Source of the DNA: Pelagimonas sp. | Lineage (GTDB): Bacteria; Pseudomonadota; Alphaproteobacteria; Rhodobacterales; Rhodobacteraceae | NCBI GenBank assembly: GCA_025210345.1 | Contig: JAOARX010000019.1 | Span: 1-64,000 of the forward strand | Reading direction: 5' to 3' | Length of the DNA stretch: 64,000 nt | Notes under the pieces: model-generated | What the model was told of the DNA's origin: nothing | Database searches by the model: none | Seen by the model: the letters and a program-made list of their open reading frames with translations, nothing else | Position numbers and translations under genes: made by a program | In this document: piece by piece, positions 18,272 to 27,790 of the stretch | Position numbering within the stretch: position 1 is the first letter of the stretch | Layout: each line of letters begins with the position of its first letter

Positions 18272-18628
18272 ATGGAAATTATTGCAGATATTTTGCTGGT
18301 TGCCGGTGCACTTGGCGCAGGGTTTTATTGCTTTGTTCTATCGCGTCGCCTTAGCAAGTTCACCGATCTGGAAAACGGTGTCGGGGGGGCTGTTGCGGTG
18401 CTTTCCGCGCAGGTGGATGACCTGACCAAAACTTTGGCAGCGGCACAAAGCAGCGCGGGCAATTCAGCCCAGTCGTTAACTGCGTTGACGGAACGCGCGG
18501 AAGACGCGTCTCGCAAGCTCGAACTGCTTGTGGCGTCTATGCATGACCTCCCAAGCGATCGCCCGCAACAGGCGCCCGAAGAAGCGCCACAATCCGAAAC
18601 CGTGTTCGTGCGCCACGCGGCAAACTGA
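18272..18628 (+). CDS. Small membrane protein of the flagellar operon
   Basis: Protein of 118 residues with one N-terminal TM segment (IIADILLVAGALGAGFYCFVL) and a cytoplasmic or periplasmic helical region with coiled-coil character (VDDLTKTLAAAQSS). Its place between fliL and the MotE-like gene matches small flagellar-linked proteins in other alphaproteobacteria (I believe the DUF6468 type, not verified). GGAGAG precedes the ATG. A role in basal body or stator is inferred from context only. Confidence 0.7.
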   Translation: MEIIADILLVAGALGAGFYCFVLSRRLSKFTDLENGVGGAVAVLSAQVDDLTKTLAAAQSSAGNSAQSLTALTERAEDASRKLELLVASMHDLPSDRPQQAPEEAPQSETVFVRHAAN

Positions 18629-18639
18629 GGAATAGCACA

Positions 18640-19299
18640 ATGGCCAAGCCTGAGCGCAAAAACAAACTAGATAAAAAGCAAAAGCCAAAAAGCAAAAGAC
18701 GCACACGCGGCGCGCTCGCCGCTGTAGGATCGCTTCTTTTACTATCAGCGGTATTCAGGGCTGTTGTCGGAGCGTCTGAAGCCATCGCAAAGGAAGAACC
18801 GGTCACAACGCAAGAAGACCAAGCCCCACCGGGAAATCAGGTCGCATCAGATTTCGACAATTCTGGACCGTCACAAATCTATGTGACAGAAGAGGATATT
18901 TTGCCCTTGGTGGCTGCTCTCAATGCGCGGGAACAGCGCGTCAGCACGCGAGAAACCGAGATCGACGTGCGCATGCAAGCGCTTTCGGTCGCTGAACAAG
19001 AGATAGAACGCAAACTCAAGGCACTGGAAGGCGCTGAGAAAGCGCTGCGCGAAACGATGGCGACGGCGAGCCAGGCCGCCGAAGGGGACGTGGCCCGCCT
19101 CACCGAAGTCTATTCAAACATGAAACCAAAACAAGCCGCAGCTTTGTTTGAAGAGATGGACCCGGAGTTCTCCGCTGGTTTTCTTGCTCGCATGCGCTCG
19201 GATTCGGCCGCTGCGATCATGGCTGGGCTCTCACCGGAAACAGCCTATCTGATTAGTGTCGTCCTGGCGGGAAGAAACGCAAACGTACCAACCGAATAG
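18640..19299 (+). CDS. MotE-like motility chaperone
   Basis: Protein of 219 residues with a very basic N-terminus (KNKLDKKQKPKSKRRTRG), one TM segment (ALAAVGSLLLLSAVFRAVVG), a long coiled coil (about residues 85-150) and a C-terminal MgtE-N-like module (YSNMKPKQAAALFEEMDPEF and LARMRSDSAAAIMAGLSP). This order matches MotE proteins that stabilise MotC in alphaproteobacteria. It lies 11 bases after the preceding gene and closes the flagellar unit. MotA, MotB and MotC are not in the window. Confidence 0.8.
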   Translation: MAKPERKNKLDKKQKPKSKRRTRGALAAVGSLLLLSAVFRAVVGASEAIAKEEPVTTQEDQAPPGNQVASDFDNSGPSQIYVTEEDILPLVAALNAREQRVSTRETEIDVRMQALSVAEQEIERKLKALEGAEKALRETMATASQAAEGDVARLTEVYSNMKPKQAAALFEEMDPEFSAGFLARMRSDSAAAIMAGLSPETAYLISVVLAGRNANVPTE

Positions 19300-19881
19300 T
19301 CCGCATATTGCTGTACCGGACTTTTCGGTCAGTATGTTTGATAACACTGCATCGAGATTTTCCGTCGCGGCCCCGCGATCGCCCCAAAAACCAATCGCTT
19401 ATCTCTTCTGTCTTTGGCCAAGAAAAGCCTCACATCCGGTGAGAAACTTATCGCAAAGCACTCACCTAGGGGATGTGCTCTAAACCTTTCCAGACACTAA
19501 TCGCGGGAATTTCTCCCAAATCAACGTCGGATTTGTCGCGCTACCCGCAAACTATCGAATGATTTTCACTCGTCGCCCATCAGACAGGCATGCCATTAAT
19601 ATATATTTATCAATGATTTAATGGTAATTCCTCCAGAACCACAGCAAGAAATTTGAATTTTCCGGCATGTAGCGATTTACAGGCAAGAAACTATCAGGTT
19701 AGCCTCTGATCCTGATGGGGCAACACCGGACGCTATAAATGCTTAGTGGCAAGCCAGACGTACACTCATGGGTGGCAATTCCTGCCGGTACAGCAGCCTG
19801 CGCTGCAAACAAAATCAAAGCCGCATCAACTAAATCGATCCCGATCAACGGGACGTTATGTATCCAAACAGTGAGGAAATC
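19300..19881. other. Intergenic region before bztA, no gene seen
   Basis: About 580 bases with mixed, locally AT-rich composition (19590-19650). No ORF with a credible ribosome site was found. The bztA promoter should lie near its right end; GAGG at 19870-19880 is the bztA ribosome site. I saw no clear terminator for the flagellar unit. Confidence 0.4.
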
Positions 19882-20895
19882 ATGAAATCCACCGTATTGA
19901 CATTGGCGACTGCCGTCGCATTTGCCGCTGGTGCCGCAGCCGCGGGCACGCTTGATGACGTCAAAGCCGCAGGCAAACTGAAATGTGGCGTTAGCCAGGG
20001 TCTGCCCGGCTTCTCCAACCCGGATGATTCGGGCAAATGGACCGGCCTGGATGTAGACCTGTGCCGCGCCGTTGCCGCCGCCGTCCTGGGTGACTCCGAG
20101 GCTGTCGAATATGTTTCGCTTTCGGCCAAAGATCGCTTTACCGCGCTGTCATCGGGTGAAATCGACATCTTGTCGCGCAACACCACGTGGACCATCACCC
20201 GCGACACCGATCTGGGTATCTCTTTTGCTGGCGTGAACTATTACGATGGTCAGGGCATGATGGTTCCTGCCGATCTGGGTGTTTCTTCGGCAACAGAGCT
20301 GGATGGCGCAACCATCTGTACCAACACCGGAACCACCACCGAACTGAACATCACGGACTATTTCAAAGCAAACGGCATGTCGTTTGAATTGGTCGCGCTC
20401 GAAAACTCCAACGAAGTTGTGGCTGCTTACGGCGCGGGCCGTTGCGACGTCTTCACCACCGACCGTTCAGGTCTGGCGGCTGAACGTCTGAAGCTGGCAG
20501 ATCCTGACGCGCACGTTGTTCTGCCCGAAACCATCTCGAAAGAGCCGCTTGGCCCGTCCACCCGTGCCGGTGATGAGCAGTGGAACAAAATCGTTCGCTG
20601 GACGCTCAACGCCATGATCGAAGCAGAAGAGTACGGCATCACCGCCGCCAATGCGGACGAAATGATGGGATCGAACAACCCGTCGGTTCAGCGTATTCTG
20701 GGCGCAGGCGACAACGACTATGGCAAGGCCCTTGGTCTGGATGCAGACTGGGCTGCCAAAGCGATCAAAGCCGTTGGCAACTATGGCGAAAGCTATGAGC
20801 GCAACGTTGGTGTTAACACCCCGCTCAAATTGGACCGTGGCGTAAACGCGCTGTGGAACCAGGGTGGTTTCATGTACGCTCCGCCGATCCGCTGA
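19882..20895 (+). CDS. bztA: Glutamate/glutamine/aspartate/asparagine ABC transporter substrate-binding protein
   Basis: Periplasmic binding protein of 337 residues. Signal peptide MKSTVLTLATAVAFAAGAAAA at residues 1-21, then a class-3 solute-binding fold: GKLKCGVSQGLPGFS, WTGLDVDLCRAVAAAVLG, RNTTWTITRDTDLGISFAG, GRCDVFTTDRSGLA. The long form with these motifs is typical of BztA/AapJ proteins. ATG 19882 is preferred over an in-frame codon at 19858 because GAGG lies just upstream and the signal begins there. Followed by a strong hairpin, then bztB, bztC and bztD. Confidence 0.94.
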   Translation: MKSTVLTLATAVAFAAGAAAAGTLDDVKAAGKLKCGVSQGLPGFSNPDDSGKWTGLDVDLCRAVAAAVLGDSEAVEYVSLSAKDRFTALSSGEIDILSRNTTWTITRDTDLGISFAGVNYYDGQGMMVPADLGVSSATELDGATICTNTGTTTELNITDYFKANGMSFELVALENSNEVVAAYGAGRCDVFTTDRSGLAAERLKLADPDAHVVLPETISKEPLGPSTRAGDEQWNKIVRWTLNAMIEAEEYGITAANADEMMGSNNPSVQRILGAGDNDYGKALGLDADWAAKAIKAVGNYGESYERNVGVNTPLKLDRGVNALWNQGGFMYAPPIR

Positions 20896-20933
20896 TCGGC
20901 ACCTGACTACCGCGAAATCATAATAATAGCGGG

Positions 20934-20966
20934 AAAGGGGCGAAGTCTGTCTTCGCCCCTTTTCTC
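20934..20966 (+). promoter_or_regulatory. Intercistronic hairpin between bztA and bztB
   Basis: Arms AAAGGGGCGAAG (20934-20945) and CTTCGCCCCTTT (20951-20962) pair perfectly over a 5-base loop, followed by TCTC rather than a full U-run. It probably acts as a partial terminator or 3' stabiliser so that the binding protein is made in excess over the permeases, as known for other uptake operons. Confidence 0.7.
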
Positions 20967-20983
20967 ACTGCGGGGAGATTAAC

Positions 20984-22225
20984 ATGACTACGACCAATGA
21001 CGTCGATCAGGCGCCGGAACGAACGGGCCTTGCGGCCCTTGTCTATGACAGCAAAGCGCGTTCGCTGTTCTTTCAAGGCATTCTAGCGCTTCTCATCTTG
21101 GCCATGATCTACATGGCGATCCAAAACGCGGGACAGAACCTTGCCGCCCAAGGCAAAGAATTTGGCTTCGACTTTTTTAACCGCCCTTCTGACATTCAGA
21201 TTCTGACAACATTCGGGACATGGCTGGTTGGATACGTGCCGGGTGAAAGCACGATCTTTGATGTTCTCAAACTGTCCATTGCCAACACGCTGATATTGGC
21301 TTTCACCGGGATCATCTTTGCCACGATATTGGGCTTTTTGATGGGTATCATGCGCCTGTCGAACAACTTTGTCGTGAACAGCTTTGCCACGATCTATATC
21401 GAGATGATGCGCAATATCCCCTTGTTGTTGCAGATCTTTTTCTGGAACGCAGCTCTGCGCCTTATCGCACCTGGCCCGCGTGATTCCGGGACATTCGTAC
21501 CGGGTTTGCTGCAATTCAACACCAAGGGCATCTATGGCCCCTTCCCAATCACACATGACGGATTTTACCTGACGATGCTGGCCCTTCTGGCCGCGATTGG
21601 CGGGGCGATCGCCTATGGGAAATATGCAAAGAAACTGCAGGAACAAACCGGCAAGCAAAGCCCGGTTTTTCTGGTTTCTGCCGGGTTGTTGATTGGTTTG
21701 CCCGCGGTGGTTTTCGTAATCACCGGCAGCCCATTGACCATTGAATGGCCGAATTTCGTATCCGAAGGTCCTGTGCTTCGACGCGGATTTGAACGCGGCG
21801 TCGGATCCTATATCGCACCCGAATTCATGGCGCTGTTCCTGGCGCTTGTGACCTATACCGCCGCCTTCATCGGTGAAATTGTGCGGGCGGGCATTCAGGC
21901 GGTTCCCAAGGGTCAGTCCGAAGCCTCTGAGGCGCTCGGCCTTCCGGGGGGGCTTGCCATGCGCAAGGTGATCTTGCCGCAGGCCTTTCGGGTGATCATT
22001 CCGCCGCTGACGTCGCAATACCTGAACCTAACCAAGAACTCGTCTTTGGCCGCGGCGATTGGCTATCCGGAACTGGTTGCGGTTTTCGCGGGCACCATCT
22101 TGAACCAAGTGGGTCGCGCCATCGAAATCGTCGCGATTGTGATCATCGTCTATCTGACCATTTCGCTGCTCACGTCGCTGTTCATGAACTGGTTCAACAA
22201 CCGCGTAAAGCTGGTTGAGCGCTAA
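20984..22225 (+). CDS. bztB: Amino acid ABC transporter permease BztB
   Basis: Inner-membrane permease of 413 residues, long for its family because of the extended periplasmic insert typical of Bzt/Aap permeases. Hydrophobic segments run through the protein and the EAA loop is EASEALGLPGGLAMRKVILPQ near residues 310-330, the contact for the ATPase. GGGGAG precedes the ATG at good spacing. It works as a heterodimer with BztC, whose gene begins 13 bases downstream. Confidence 0.93.
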   Translation: MTTTNDVDQAPERTGLAALVYDSKARSLFFQGILALLILAMIYMAIQNAGQNLAAQGKEFGFDFFNRPSDIQILTTFGTWLVGYVPGESTIFDVLKLSIANTLILAFTGIIFATILGFLMGIMRLSNNFVVNSFATIYIEMMRNIPLLLQIFFWNAALRLIAPGPRDSGTFVPGLLQFNTKGIYGPFPITHDGFYLTMLALLAAIGGAIAYGKYAKKLQEQTGKQSPVFLVSAGLLIGLPAVVFVITGSPLTIEWPNFVSEGPVLRRGFERGVGSYIAPEFMALFLALVTYTAAFIGEIVRAGIQAVPKGQSEASEALGLPGGLAMRKVILPQAFRVIIPPLTSQYLNLTKNSSLAAAIGYPELVAVFAGTILNQVGRAIEIVAIVIIVYLTISLLTSLFMNWFNNRVKLVER

Positions 22226-22237
22226 GAGGGACATAAG

Positions 22238-23617
22238 ATGACACAGAAAAACATCGCATATGTCCGGACTTCGGACGCACCGACATTGCCCCCGCCTGCC
22301 TCGGAAGCAGGGATACAGGGCTGGCTGTGGAAGAATATCTTTGCCTCGATGGCGGATTACTCTTCCCCGTCCAAGGCCGTGAACTCGGTCCTGATGACGA
22401 TCCTAACTTTGGGCTCGGCTTATTTCCTGTTCTGGATGACATGGGGCTTGCTGGACTTTTCGCTGTTCTCGGCCACGTTCAGTGACCCTGAAAATGTCAA
22501 ACGCGAAGCCTGCGTCGCCAATACTGGCGCGTGCTGGCCCTATGTTCAGGCGAAATGGTATCAGTTCATGTATGGCTTCTATCCAAAGGAAGAAGTCTGG
22601 CGCGTGAATATTTCGATGCTCATGCTTGCCGTTGGCGTTGCTTGGCTGGTGTTGCCATTGCCGCGCCGGGGGCTTGTCGCGGGCCTGATGCTGACCGCCT
22701 TTCCGATCATTTCGTTTGTCTTGCTGAACGGCATGCCGATTGAGCACGAAGGCGATCTGAGCCACGTTTTTGCGGGTGTTTGGTTCCCTGCAATCATCGC
22801 TGGTATCGCCTTTGCAGCCTGGTGGGCCGCACGCAATGGGGCCCTTGGTGAAGTGGCCTCGGCCATTGCCCCGATCCTTTTGATGGTCACCGGGTTGTTC
22901 GGCCTTTTTGCCGTGCTTCCGCTGATCACCGCGGGGTTGGACATTATGCTGGGCACCGAAGTGGTTGAAACCAACCAATGGGGTGGCCTGACCATCACCT
23001 TGGTTGTGGCAATCGCGGGGATCGTCGCCTCGCTGCCTCTGGGCATGTTGCTGGCGCTTGGGCGGCAATCAAGCGCACCGATCATCAAATACACCTCGGT
23101 GATTTTCATCGAAGTGGTGCGGGGCATCCCGCTGATCTCGGTGTTGTTCTTTGCCTCGGCAATGCTGCCTTACTTCCTTGAGCCGGGAGTGGATTTCAAC
23201 AAACTGCTGCGCGCCATGATTGGTGTGATGCTGTTCTCATCGGCCTATATGGCAGAGGTGATCCGCGGCGGTCTGCAAGCCATGCCCAAAGGCCAATACG
23301 AAGGCGGGATGAGCCTGGGTTTGTCCTATTGGCAGCAAATGCGGCTGATCATCATGCCTCAGGCTTTGACCACGGTCATTCCCGGCATCGTGAACACCTT
23401 TATCGGCCTGTTCAAGGACACCACGCTGGTCCTGATCATCTCGATCTTTGACCTCTTGGGCATCATGAACGCCACTTTGACCGATCCAACATGGGCCACG
23501 CCCACCACGGCCTATACCGGCTATCTGGTGATCGCGCTGATCTACTGGTTCTTCTGCTTCGGCATGTCCCGGTATTCGGCCTATATGGAACGCAAACTCG
23601 ACCGCAGCCATCGCTGA
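22238..23617 (+). CDS. bztC: Amino acid ABC transporter permease BztC
   Basis: Second permease subunit, 459 residues. Multiple TM segments and the ATPase-contact EAA loop (EGGMSLGLSYWQQMRLIIMP) near residue 365. The long N-terminal region with a large loop (about residues 75-115, two Cys in REACVANTGACWPY) is typical of the Bzt/AapM branch. Followed after 12 bases by bztD. Confidence 0.93.
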   Translation: MTQKNIAYVRTSDAPTLPPPASEAGIQGWLWKNIFASMADYSSPSKAVNSVLMTILTLGSAYFLFWMTWGLLDFSLFSATFSDPENVKREACVANTGACWPYVQAKWYQFMYGFYPKEEVWRVNISMLMLAVGVAWLVLPLPRRGLVAGLMLTAFPIISFVLLNGMPIEHEGDLSHVFAGVWFPAIIAGIAFAAWWAARNGALGEVASAIAPILLMVTGLFGLFAVLPLITAGLDIMLGTEVVETNQWGGLTITLVVAIAGIVASLPLGMLLALGRQSSAPIIKYTSVIFIEVVRGIPLISVLFFASAMLPYFLEPGVDFNKLLRAMIGVMLFSSAYMAEVIRGGLQAMPKGQYEGGMSLGLSYWQQMRLIIMPQALTTVIPGIVNTFIGLFKDTTLVLIISIFDLLGIMNATLTDPTWATPTTAYTGYLVIALIYWFFCFGMSRYSAYMERKLDRSHR

Positions 23618-23629
23618 TTGGAGAGAAAC

Positions 23630-24415
23630 ATGGATATTACAAACGTAGAACGCTCCTCAGCGGAGATGACCGTCTCGGATCAGATCGCGATCCAGATCAC
23701 CGGAATGAACAAATGGTACGGAAGCTTTCACGTCCTGCGGGATATTGATCTGACCGTTTACGAAGGTGAGCGTATCGTGATCTGCGGCCCGTCGGGTTCG
23801 GGCAAATCCACCCTGATCCGCTGCATCAACGCCCTTGAGGAACACCAGCAGGGCAGCATCACGGTGGACGGTACGCGGCTGACCTCGGATCTGAAGAACA
23901 TCGACAAGATCCGGTCCGAAGTTGGCATGTGCTTTCAGCACTTCAACCTGTTCCCGCATCTGACGATCCTTGAGAACTGCACGCTGGCCCCGATCTGGGT
24001 GCGCAAAACGCCCAAGAAAGAGGCGATCGACACCGCGATGCATTTCCTTGAAAAGGTCAAGATCCCCGATCAGGCGCATAAGTACCCCGGACAGTTGTCC
24101 GGTGGCCAACAGCAACGCGTGGCGATCGCGCGCAGTTTGTGCATGAAGCCGCGAATCATGTTGTTCGACGAACCGACCTCGGCGCTGGACCCGGAGATGA
24201 TCAAAGAGGTGCTCGACACCATGATCGAGCTGGCCGAAGAAGGCATGACCATGCTGTGTGTGACCCACGAAATGGGCTTTGCGCGTCAGGTGGCGAACCG
24301 GGTTATCTTTATGGCTGACGGTCAGATTGTCGAACAGAACGAACCCGAAGAATTCTTCAACAATCCGCAATCAGAGCGCACCCAGCAGTTCCTCAGCCAG
24401 ATCCTTGGGCACTGA
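23630..24415 (+). CDS. bztD: Amino acid ABC transporter ATP-binding protein BztD
   Basis: ATPase of 261 residues with Walker A GPSGSGKST, Q-loop FQHFNLFPHLT, signature LSGGQQQRVAIARSL, Walker B IMLFDEPTSALDPEM and the H-loop VTHEMGFARQ: all complete. It energises uptake through BztB/BztC. ATG 23630 follows GGAGAGAAAC; an in-frame TTG at 23618 overlaps that site. Last gene of the bzt operon, ending at the terminator at 24436. Confidence 0.95.
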   Translation: MDITNVERSSAEMTVSDQIAIQITGMNKWYGSFHVLRDIDLTVYEGERIVICGPSGSGKSTLIRCINALEEHQQGSITVDGTRLTSDLKNIDKIRSEVGMCFQHFNLFPHLTILENCTLAPIWVRKTPKKEAIDTAMHFLEKVKIPDQAHKYPGQLSGGQQQRVAIARSLCMKPRIMLFDEPTSALDPEMIKEVLDTMIELAEEGMTMLCVTHEMGFARQVANRVIFMADGQIVEQNEPEEFFNNPQSERTQQFLSQILGH

Positions 24416-24435
24416 TTGACGCCTTGAAACCATCC

Positions 24436-24463
24436 AAGGGCGCGGCACAGGTCGCGCCCTTTT
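24436..24463 (+). terminator. Intrinsic terminator of bztABCD
   Basis: AAGGGCGCG (24436-24444) pairs with CGCGCCCTT (24453-24461) over an 8-base loop and is followed by TTTTG. It lies 20 bases after the bztD stop. Confidence 0.8.
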
Positions 24464-24529
24464 GTGTTCTTGAACCGCGCGCAAGGATGCTTTTATCTGG
24501 CGCAGACGCATCAAACCCAAGGTCAGCTC

Positions 24530-25036
24530 ATGAAAATTGCCTATACCATGTCGCCCGGTCGCGGTGAGACAAACGTGCTTTTGGCCTCGGTCGCGAAAGA
24601 ACTGGGGGCGCGCGGCCTTCGGCTTTGCGGCACCATTCAGACAGACACGGAATGCGCGGACAAAAGCAAATGCGATATGGATGTCCACATTCTGCCGAAC
24701 GGCCCGGTGATCCGCATTTCTCAGGATCTGGGTCGGGAAGCGCGCGGATGCCGTCTGAACCCTGACGCCCTAGAGCAGGCCGTCACCGTAACGCGGCAAC
24801 AGCTGGAAAAGGGGGCGGATGTGGTGATCGTGAACAAGTTCGGCAAACACGAGGCCGACGGGCGCGGATTTCGCGACGTGATCGGCGATGCCATCGACCT
24901 GAATGTTCCGGTGATCGTCGGCATCAATCCCTTGAACATCGACCGCTTTCAAGAGTTCTGCGGTGGCGAAGCCATTGAGCTTGCCGGTGACGTCGACAGC
25001 ATTGTTCAGTGGGTCGCCACCCCGATTGCCGATTAA
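24530..25036 (+). CDS. DUF2478-family protein
   Basis: Protein of 168 residues beginning MKIAYTMSPGRGETNVLLASVAKEL. The family resembles small nucleotide-binding NTPases by its N-terminal strand and glycine turn (no classical GKS/T, here SPGRGETN) and is often found near molybdate transport genes in related bacteria; no such gene is adjacent here. Conserved segments include LGREARGCRLNP with Cys and FGKHEADGRGFRD. Function unproven. It converges on rmlA with stops overlapping by four bases. Confidence 0.7.
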   Translation: MKIAYTMSPGRGETNVLLASVAKELGARGLRLCGTIQTDTECADKSKCDMDVHILPNGPVIRISQDLGREARGCRLNPDALEQAVTVTRQQLEKGADVVIVNKFGKHEADGRGFRDVIGDAIDLNVPVIVGINPLNIDRFQEFCGGEAIELAGDVDSIVQWVATPIAD

Positions 25037-25902
25037 AGCAACGCTGCCAGATATCGCCCATAGTTGGTTTTTTTGAACAGATCAGCGCGCTGCATCAACT
25101 GTTCGCGCGTGATCCAACCGTTTTCAAAGGCGATCTCTTCGGGGCACCCCACCTGCTGGCTTTGGCGATCAGACAGGGTGCGCACGAAATTCCCGGCATC
25201 CAGCAACGACGCGTGCGTACCGGTGTCCAGCCAGGCGAAACCGCGCCCCATCTGCTGCACACTTAGCTGACCATCGTTCAAATACATCTCAAGCAATGAG
25301 GTAATTTCCAGTTCGCCCCGCGGCGATGGTGTGACCTGGCGGGCACGTTCAGGTGCGCTTCCATCCAGGAAATACAATCCGGTGACCGCATAGGGCGATG
25401 GCGGGACGTCAGGTTTTTCAATGATCTGGTTGACCGATCCATCTTCGGCAAACCCGACAACACCATATCGTTCAGGATCGGCCACGCGATAGCCAAACAC
25501 GGTGCCTCCGCTGTCTTGTGCATCTGCTGCGCGCAGTTTTTCCGGCAGGCCATGACCAAAAAAGATGTTGTCCCCCAGCACCATAGCCGATGGCGCGCCA
25601 TCAAGAAAATCCTTGGCCAACAGATAGGCCTGCGCCAGCCCATCCGGAGAGGGCTGGGTAATATAGGTCAGCGCAAGGCCCCACTGGCTGCCGTCGCCCA
25701 GCGTGCGCTTGAATTGATCCTGGTCCTGCGGCGTTGTGATGATCGCGATTTCACGAATACCCGTCAGCATCAGCGCGGACAGCGGGTAGAAAATCATGGG
25801 CTTGTCGTAAATCGGCAAAAGCTGTTTCGAAACGCCCATGGTGATCGGATGCAACCGCGTGCCCGATCCCCCCGCCAGTATAATCCCCTTGCGCTGCGTC
25901 AT
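25033..25902 (-). CDS. rmlA: Glucose-1-phosphate thymidylyltransferase
   Basis: Enzyme of 289 residues that makes dTDP-glucose from dTTP and glucose-1-phosphate, the first step of dTDP-L-rhamnose synthesis. The nucleotidyltransferase signature GIILAGGSGTRLHPIT, KQLLPIYDKPMIFYPLS, QPSPDGLAQAY and LGDNIFFGHGL are complete. ATG 25902 overlaps the rmlD stop (ATGA); the frame continues upstream inside rmlD without meaning. Last gene of manC-rmlC-rmlB-rmlD-rmlA. Confidence 0.95.
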   Translation of the reverse strand: MTQRKGIILAGGSGTRLHPITMGVSKQLLPIYDKPMIFYPLSALMLTGIREIAIITTPQDQDQFKRTLGDGSQWGLALTYITQPSPDGLAQAYLLAKDFLDGAPSAMVLGDNIFFGHGLPEKLRAADAQDSGGTVFGYRVADPERYGVVGFAEDGSVNQIIEKPDVPPSPYAVTGLYFLDGSAPERARQVTPSPRGELEITSLLEMYLNDGQLSVQQMGRGFAWLDTGTHASLLDAGNFVRTLSDRQSQQVGCPEEIAFENGWITREQLMQRADLFKKTNYGRYLAALL

Positions 25903-26753
25903 TTCAAAACCTCCAATTCGTTCAACACCCGGCGCAAACCTATCCGCCAATCCGGTCTGGCCAGACCAAGATCCGCCAAGGTGGTACAGTCCAACCGCGA
26001 ATTCAGCGGGCGGCGGGCAGGTGTGGGATAGTCCGATGTGGGAATTCCGCTGACCTGAACCTGCTGACCCGCCATGTCGAAAATCTCGCGCGCAAACTCA
26101 GCCCAGCTGACATCTGGCGCGCCGCTGAAATGCACCACCGCCTGTTTGGTCTGTCCGCTGATCAGGCGATCCGCCAAAGTCAGGCAGGCCTTTGCGATAT
26201 CAGCCGCAGGGGTTGGCCCGCCAATCTGATCCGCGACGATGTTCAGCGCATCTTTTGTCTCACTTAGACGCAGCATGGTTTTCACGAAATTCGCCCCATG
26301 CGCGGAAAACACCCACGACGTCCGCAAGATCGCATAGCGCCGGGCGATGTCCATGATGGCGTTTTCCCCGGCAAGCTTGCTTTGACCGTAGTGGTTGATA
26401 GGCCCGGTGGGATCACCCGGCAGATGCGGCGTATTCCCCGCCCCGTCAAAGACATAGTCGGTCGAGATATGGACCACGGGAATATCCAGCGTCGCACACA
26501 TGCTGGCAATCGCACCAACGGAACGGCCGTTCACCGTCATCGCGACATCGGGTTCTTCTTCCGCCAGGTCCACCGCCGTATAGGCGGCTGCGATGATCAC
26601 AGCGCGAGGTTGATGTCTGGCGATCACCGCCTGGCACATGGCGCCATCCCTCAGGTCCGCATCAGCGCGGTCCAGAAACAGCATCTCACGCGGGCCAGCA
26701 TTGCGGGCCAGTTCCAAAGCGACCTGCCCGCTTTTCCCAAAAACCAAGATCAT
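25899..26753 (-). CDS. rmlD: dTDP-4-dehydrorhamnose reductase
   Basis: Short-chain dehydrogenase-like enzyme of 284 residues that reduces dTDP-4-keto-L-rhamnose, the last step of the pathway. The Rossmann motif [14 protein letters not shown] begins at residue 2, the catalytic YGQSKLAGE holds Tyr and Lys, and STDYVFDG is the Thr/Asp-containing strand. ATG 26753 overlaps the rmlB stop by ATGA, and its own stop overlaps rmlA the same way. Confidence 0.94.
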   Translation of the reverse strand: MILVFGKSGQVALELARNAGPREMLFLDRADADLRDGAMCQAVIARHQPRAVIIAAAYTAVDLAEEEPDVAMTVNGRSVGAIASMCATLDIPVVHISTDYVFDGAGNTPHLPGDPTGPINHYGQSKLAGENAIMDIARRYAILRTSWVFSAHGANFVKTMLRLSETKDALNIVADQIGGPTPAADIAKACLTLADRLISGQTKQAVVHFSGAPDVSWAEFAREIFDMAGQQVQVSGIPTSDYPTPARRPLNSRLDCTTLADLGLARPDWRIGLRRVLNELEVLK

Positions 26754-27790
26754 GCGCCTGTCCCCAATCGTTGCCCCACACCTTGACGGTTTTGCAGCGC
26801 CTGCCACCAGTCCCGGTTGTCCAAATACCACTGAACGGTCTTTTCCAGCCCTTGCTCAACCGTCACCGACGGGCGCCAGCCCAGTTCATCACGCAAGCGG
26901 GTTGGATCAATCGCATATCGCGCATCGTGTCCCGGTCGGTCGGTCACAAAGGTGATCAGATCGGCATAGGGGCGATCTGCGGGCTGCAACCGATCCAGGA
27001 TCTCGCAAATGGTATGGACCAGTTCAAGGTTCGAGCGCTCATTCTCTCCGCCGATATTATAGCTGCGCCCCAGCCCCCCCTTTTGCAGGACCAACAGCAA
27101 GGCATCCGCGTGATCTTCGACATATAGCCAATCGCGCACGTTTGACCCGTCGCCATAGATTGGGATCGGCTGACCCGCCAGCGCGTTCAGGATCACCACG
27201 GGGATCAGCTTTTCAGGAAAATGGAAAGGGCCATAGTTGTTCGAGCAATTGGTCAGAACCACAGGCAGTGCATAGGTTTCGGCCCAGGCACGCACCAGGT
27301 GATCCGATGCGGCCTTGGAGGCGGAATAGGGGCTGCGCGGGTCATAGGGGGTGTCTTCGGTGAACTGACCCGTTTCCCCCAGGGATCCATAGACCTCATC
27401 GGTCGAGATGTGATGGAAACGGAACCCGTCTGGGCGGCCCTGCGCGATCCAATAGGCCCGTGCTGCCTCTAATAGCTGAAAGGTGCCCATGACGTTGGTA
27501 TCAATAAAGGTCCCGGGGCCGTCAATCGAACGATCCACATGGCTTTCTGCCGCAAGATGCATGATCGCATCCGGCCTGTGCGCGGCCAGGATTCTGTCCA
27601 AAGACGCGCGGTCACGAATATCGGCCTGTTCAAAGGCATAGTTCGGGTGATCCGCGACGCTGGCGACATTTTCCAAACACGCGGCATAGGTCAGCGCATC
27701 CAGATTGACCACCTGATGCCCCGCAGCCACGGCTTGTCGGACCACGGCGGACCCGATAAATCCGGCCCCTCCGGTGATGAGTATCTTCAT
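26750..27790 (-). CDS. rmlB: dTDP-glucose 4,6-dehydratase
   Basis: NAD-dependent dehydratase of 346 residues giving dTDP-4-keto-6-deoxyglucose. It opens with [19 protein letters not shown]; the extended SDR active site is [12 protein letters not shown] with Tyr and Lys, and [12 protein letters not shown] holds the catalytic Thr-Asp-Glu. [13 protein letters not shown] marks the sugar-nucleotide site. ATGA overlaps join it to rmlC upstream and rmlD downstream. Confidence 0.96.
   Translation of the reverse strand: MKILITGGAGFIGSAVVRQAVAAGHQVVNLDALTYAACLENVASVADHPNYAFEQADIRDRASLDRILAAHRPDAIMHLAAESHVDRSIDGPGTFIDTNVMGTFQLLEAARAYWIAQGRPDGFRFHHISTDEVYGSLGETGQFTEDTPYDPRSPYSASKAASDHLVRAWAETYALPVVLTNCSNNYGPFHFPEKLIPVVILNALAGQPIPIYGDGSNVRDWLYVEDHADALLLVLQKGGLGRSYNIGGENERSNLELVHTICEILDRLQPADRPYADLITFVTDRPGHDARYAIDPTRLRDELGWRPSVTVEQGLEKTVQWYLDNRDWWQALQNRQGVGQRLGTGA

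Noticed and set aside
19769..19784. TGGCA...TGCC resembling a sigma-54 promoter before bztA
   Set aside because: The GG-to-GC distance is two bases too short for a -24/-12 promoter.
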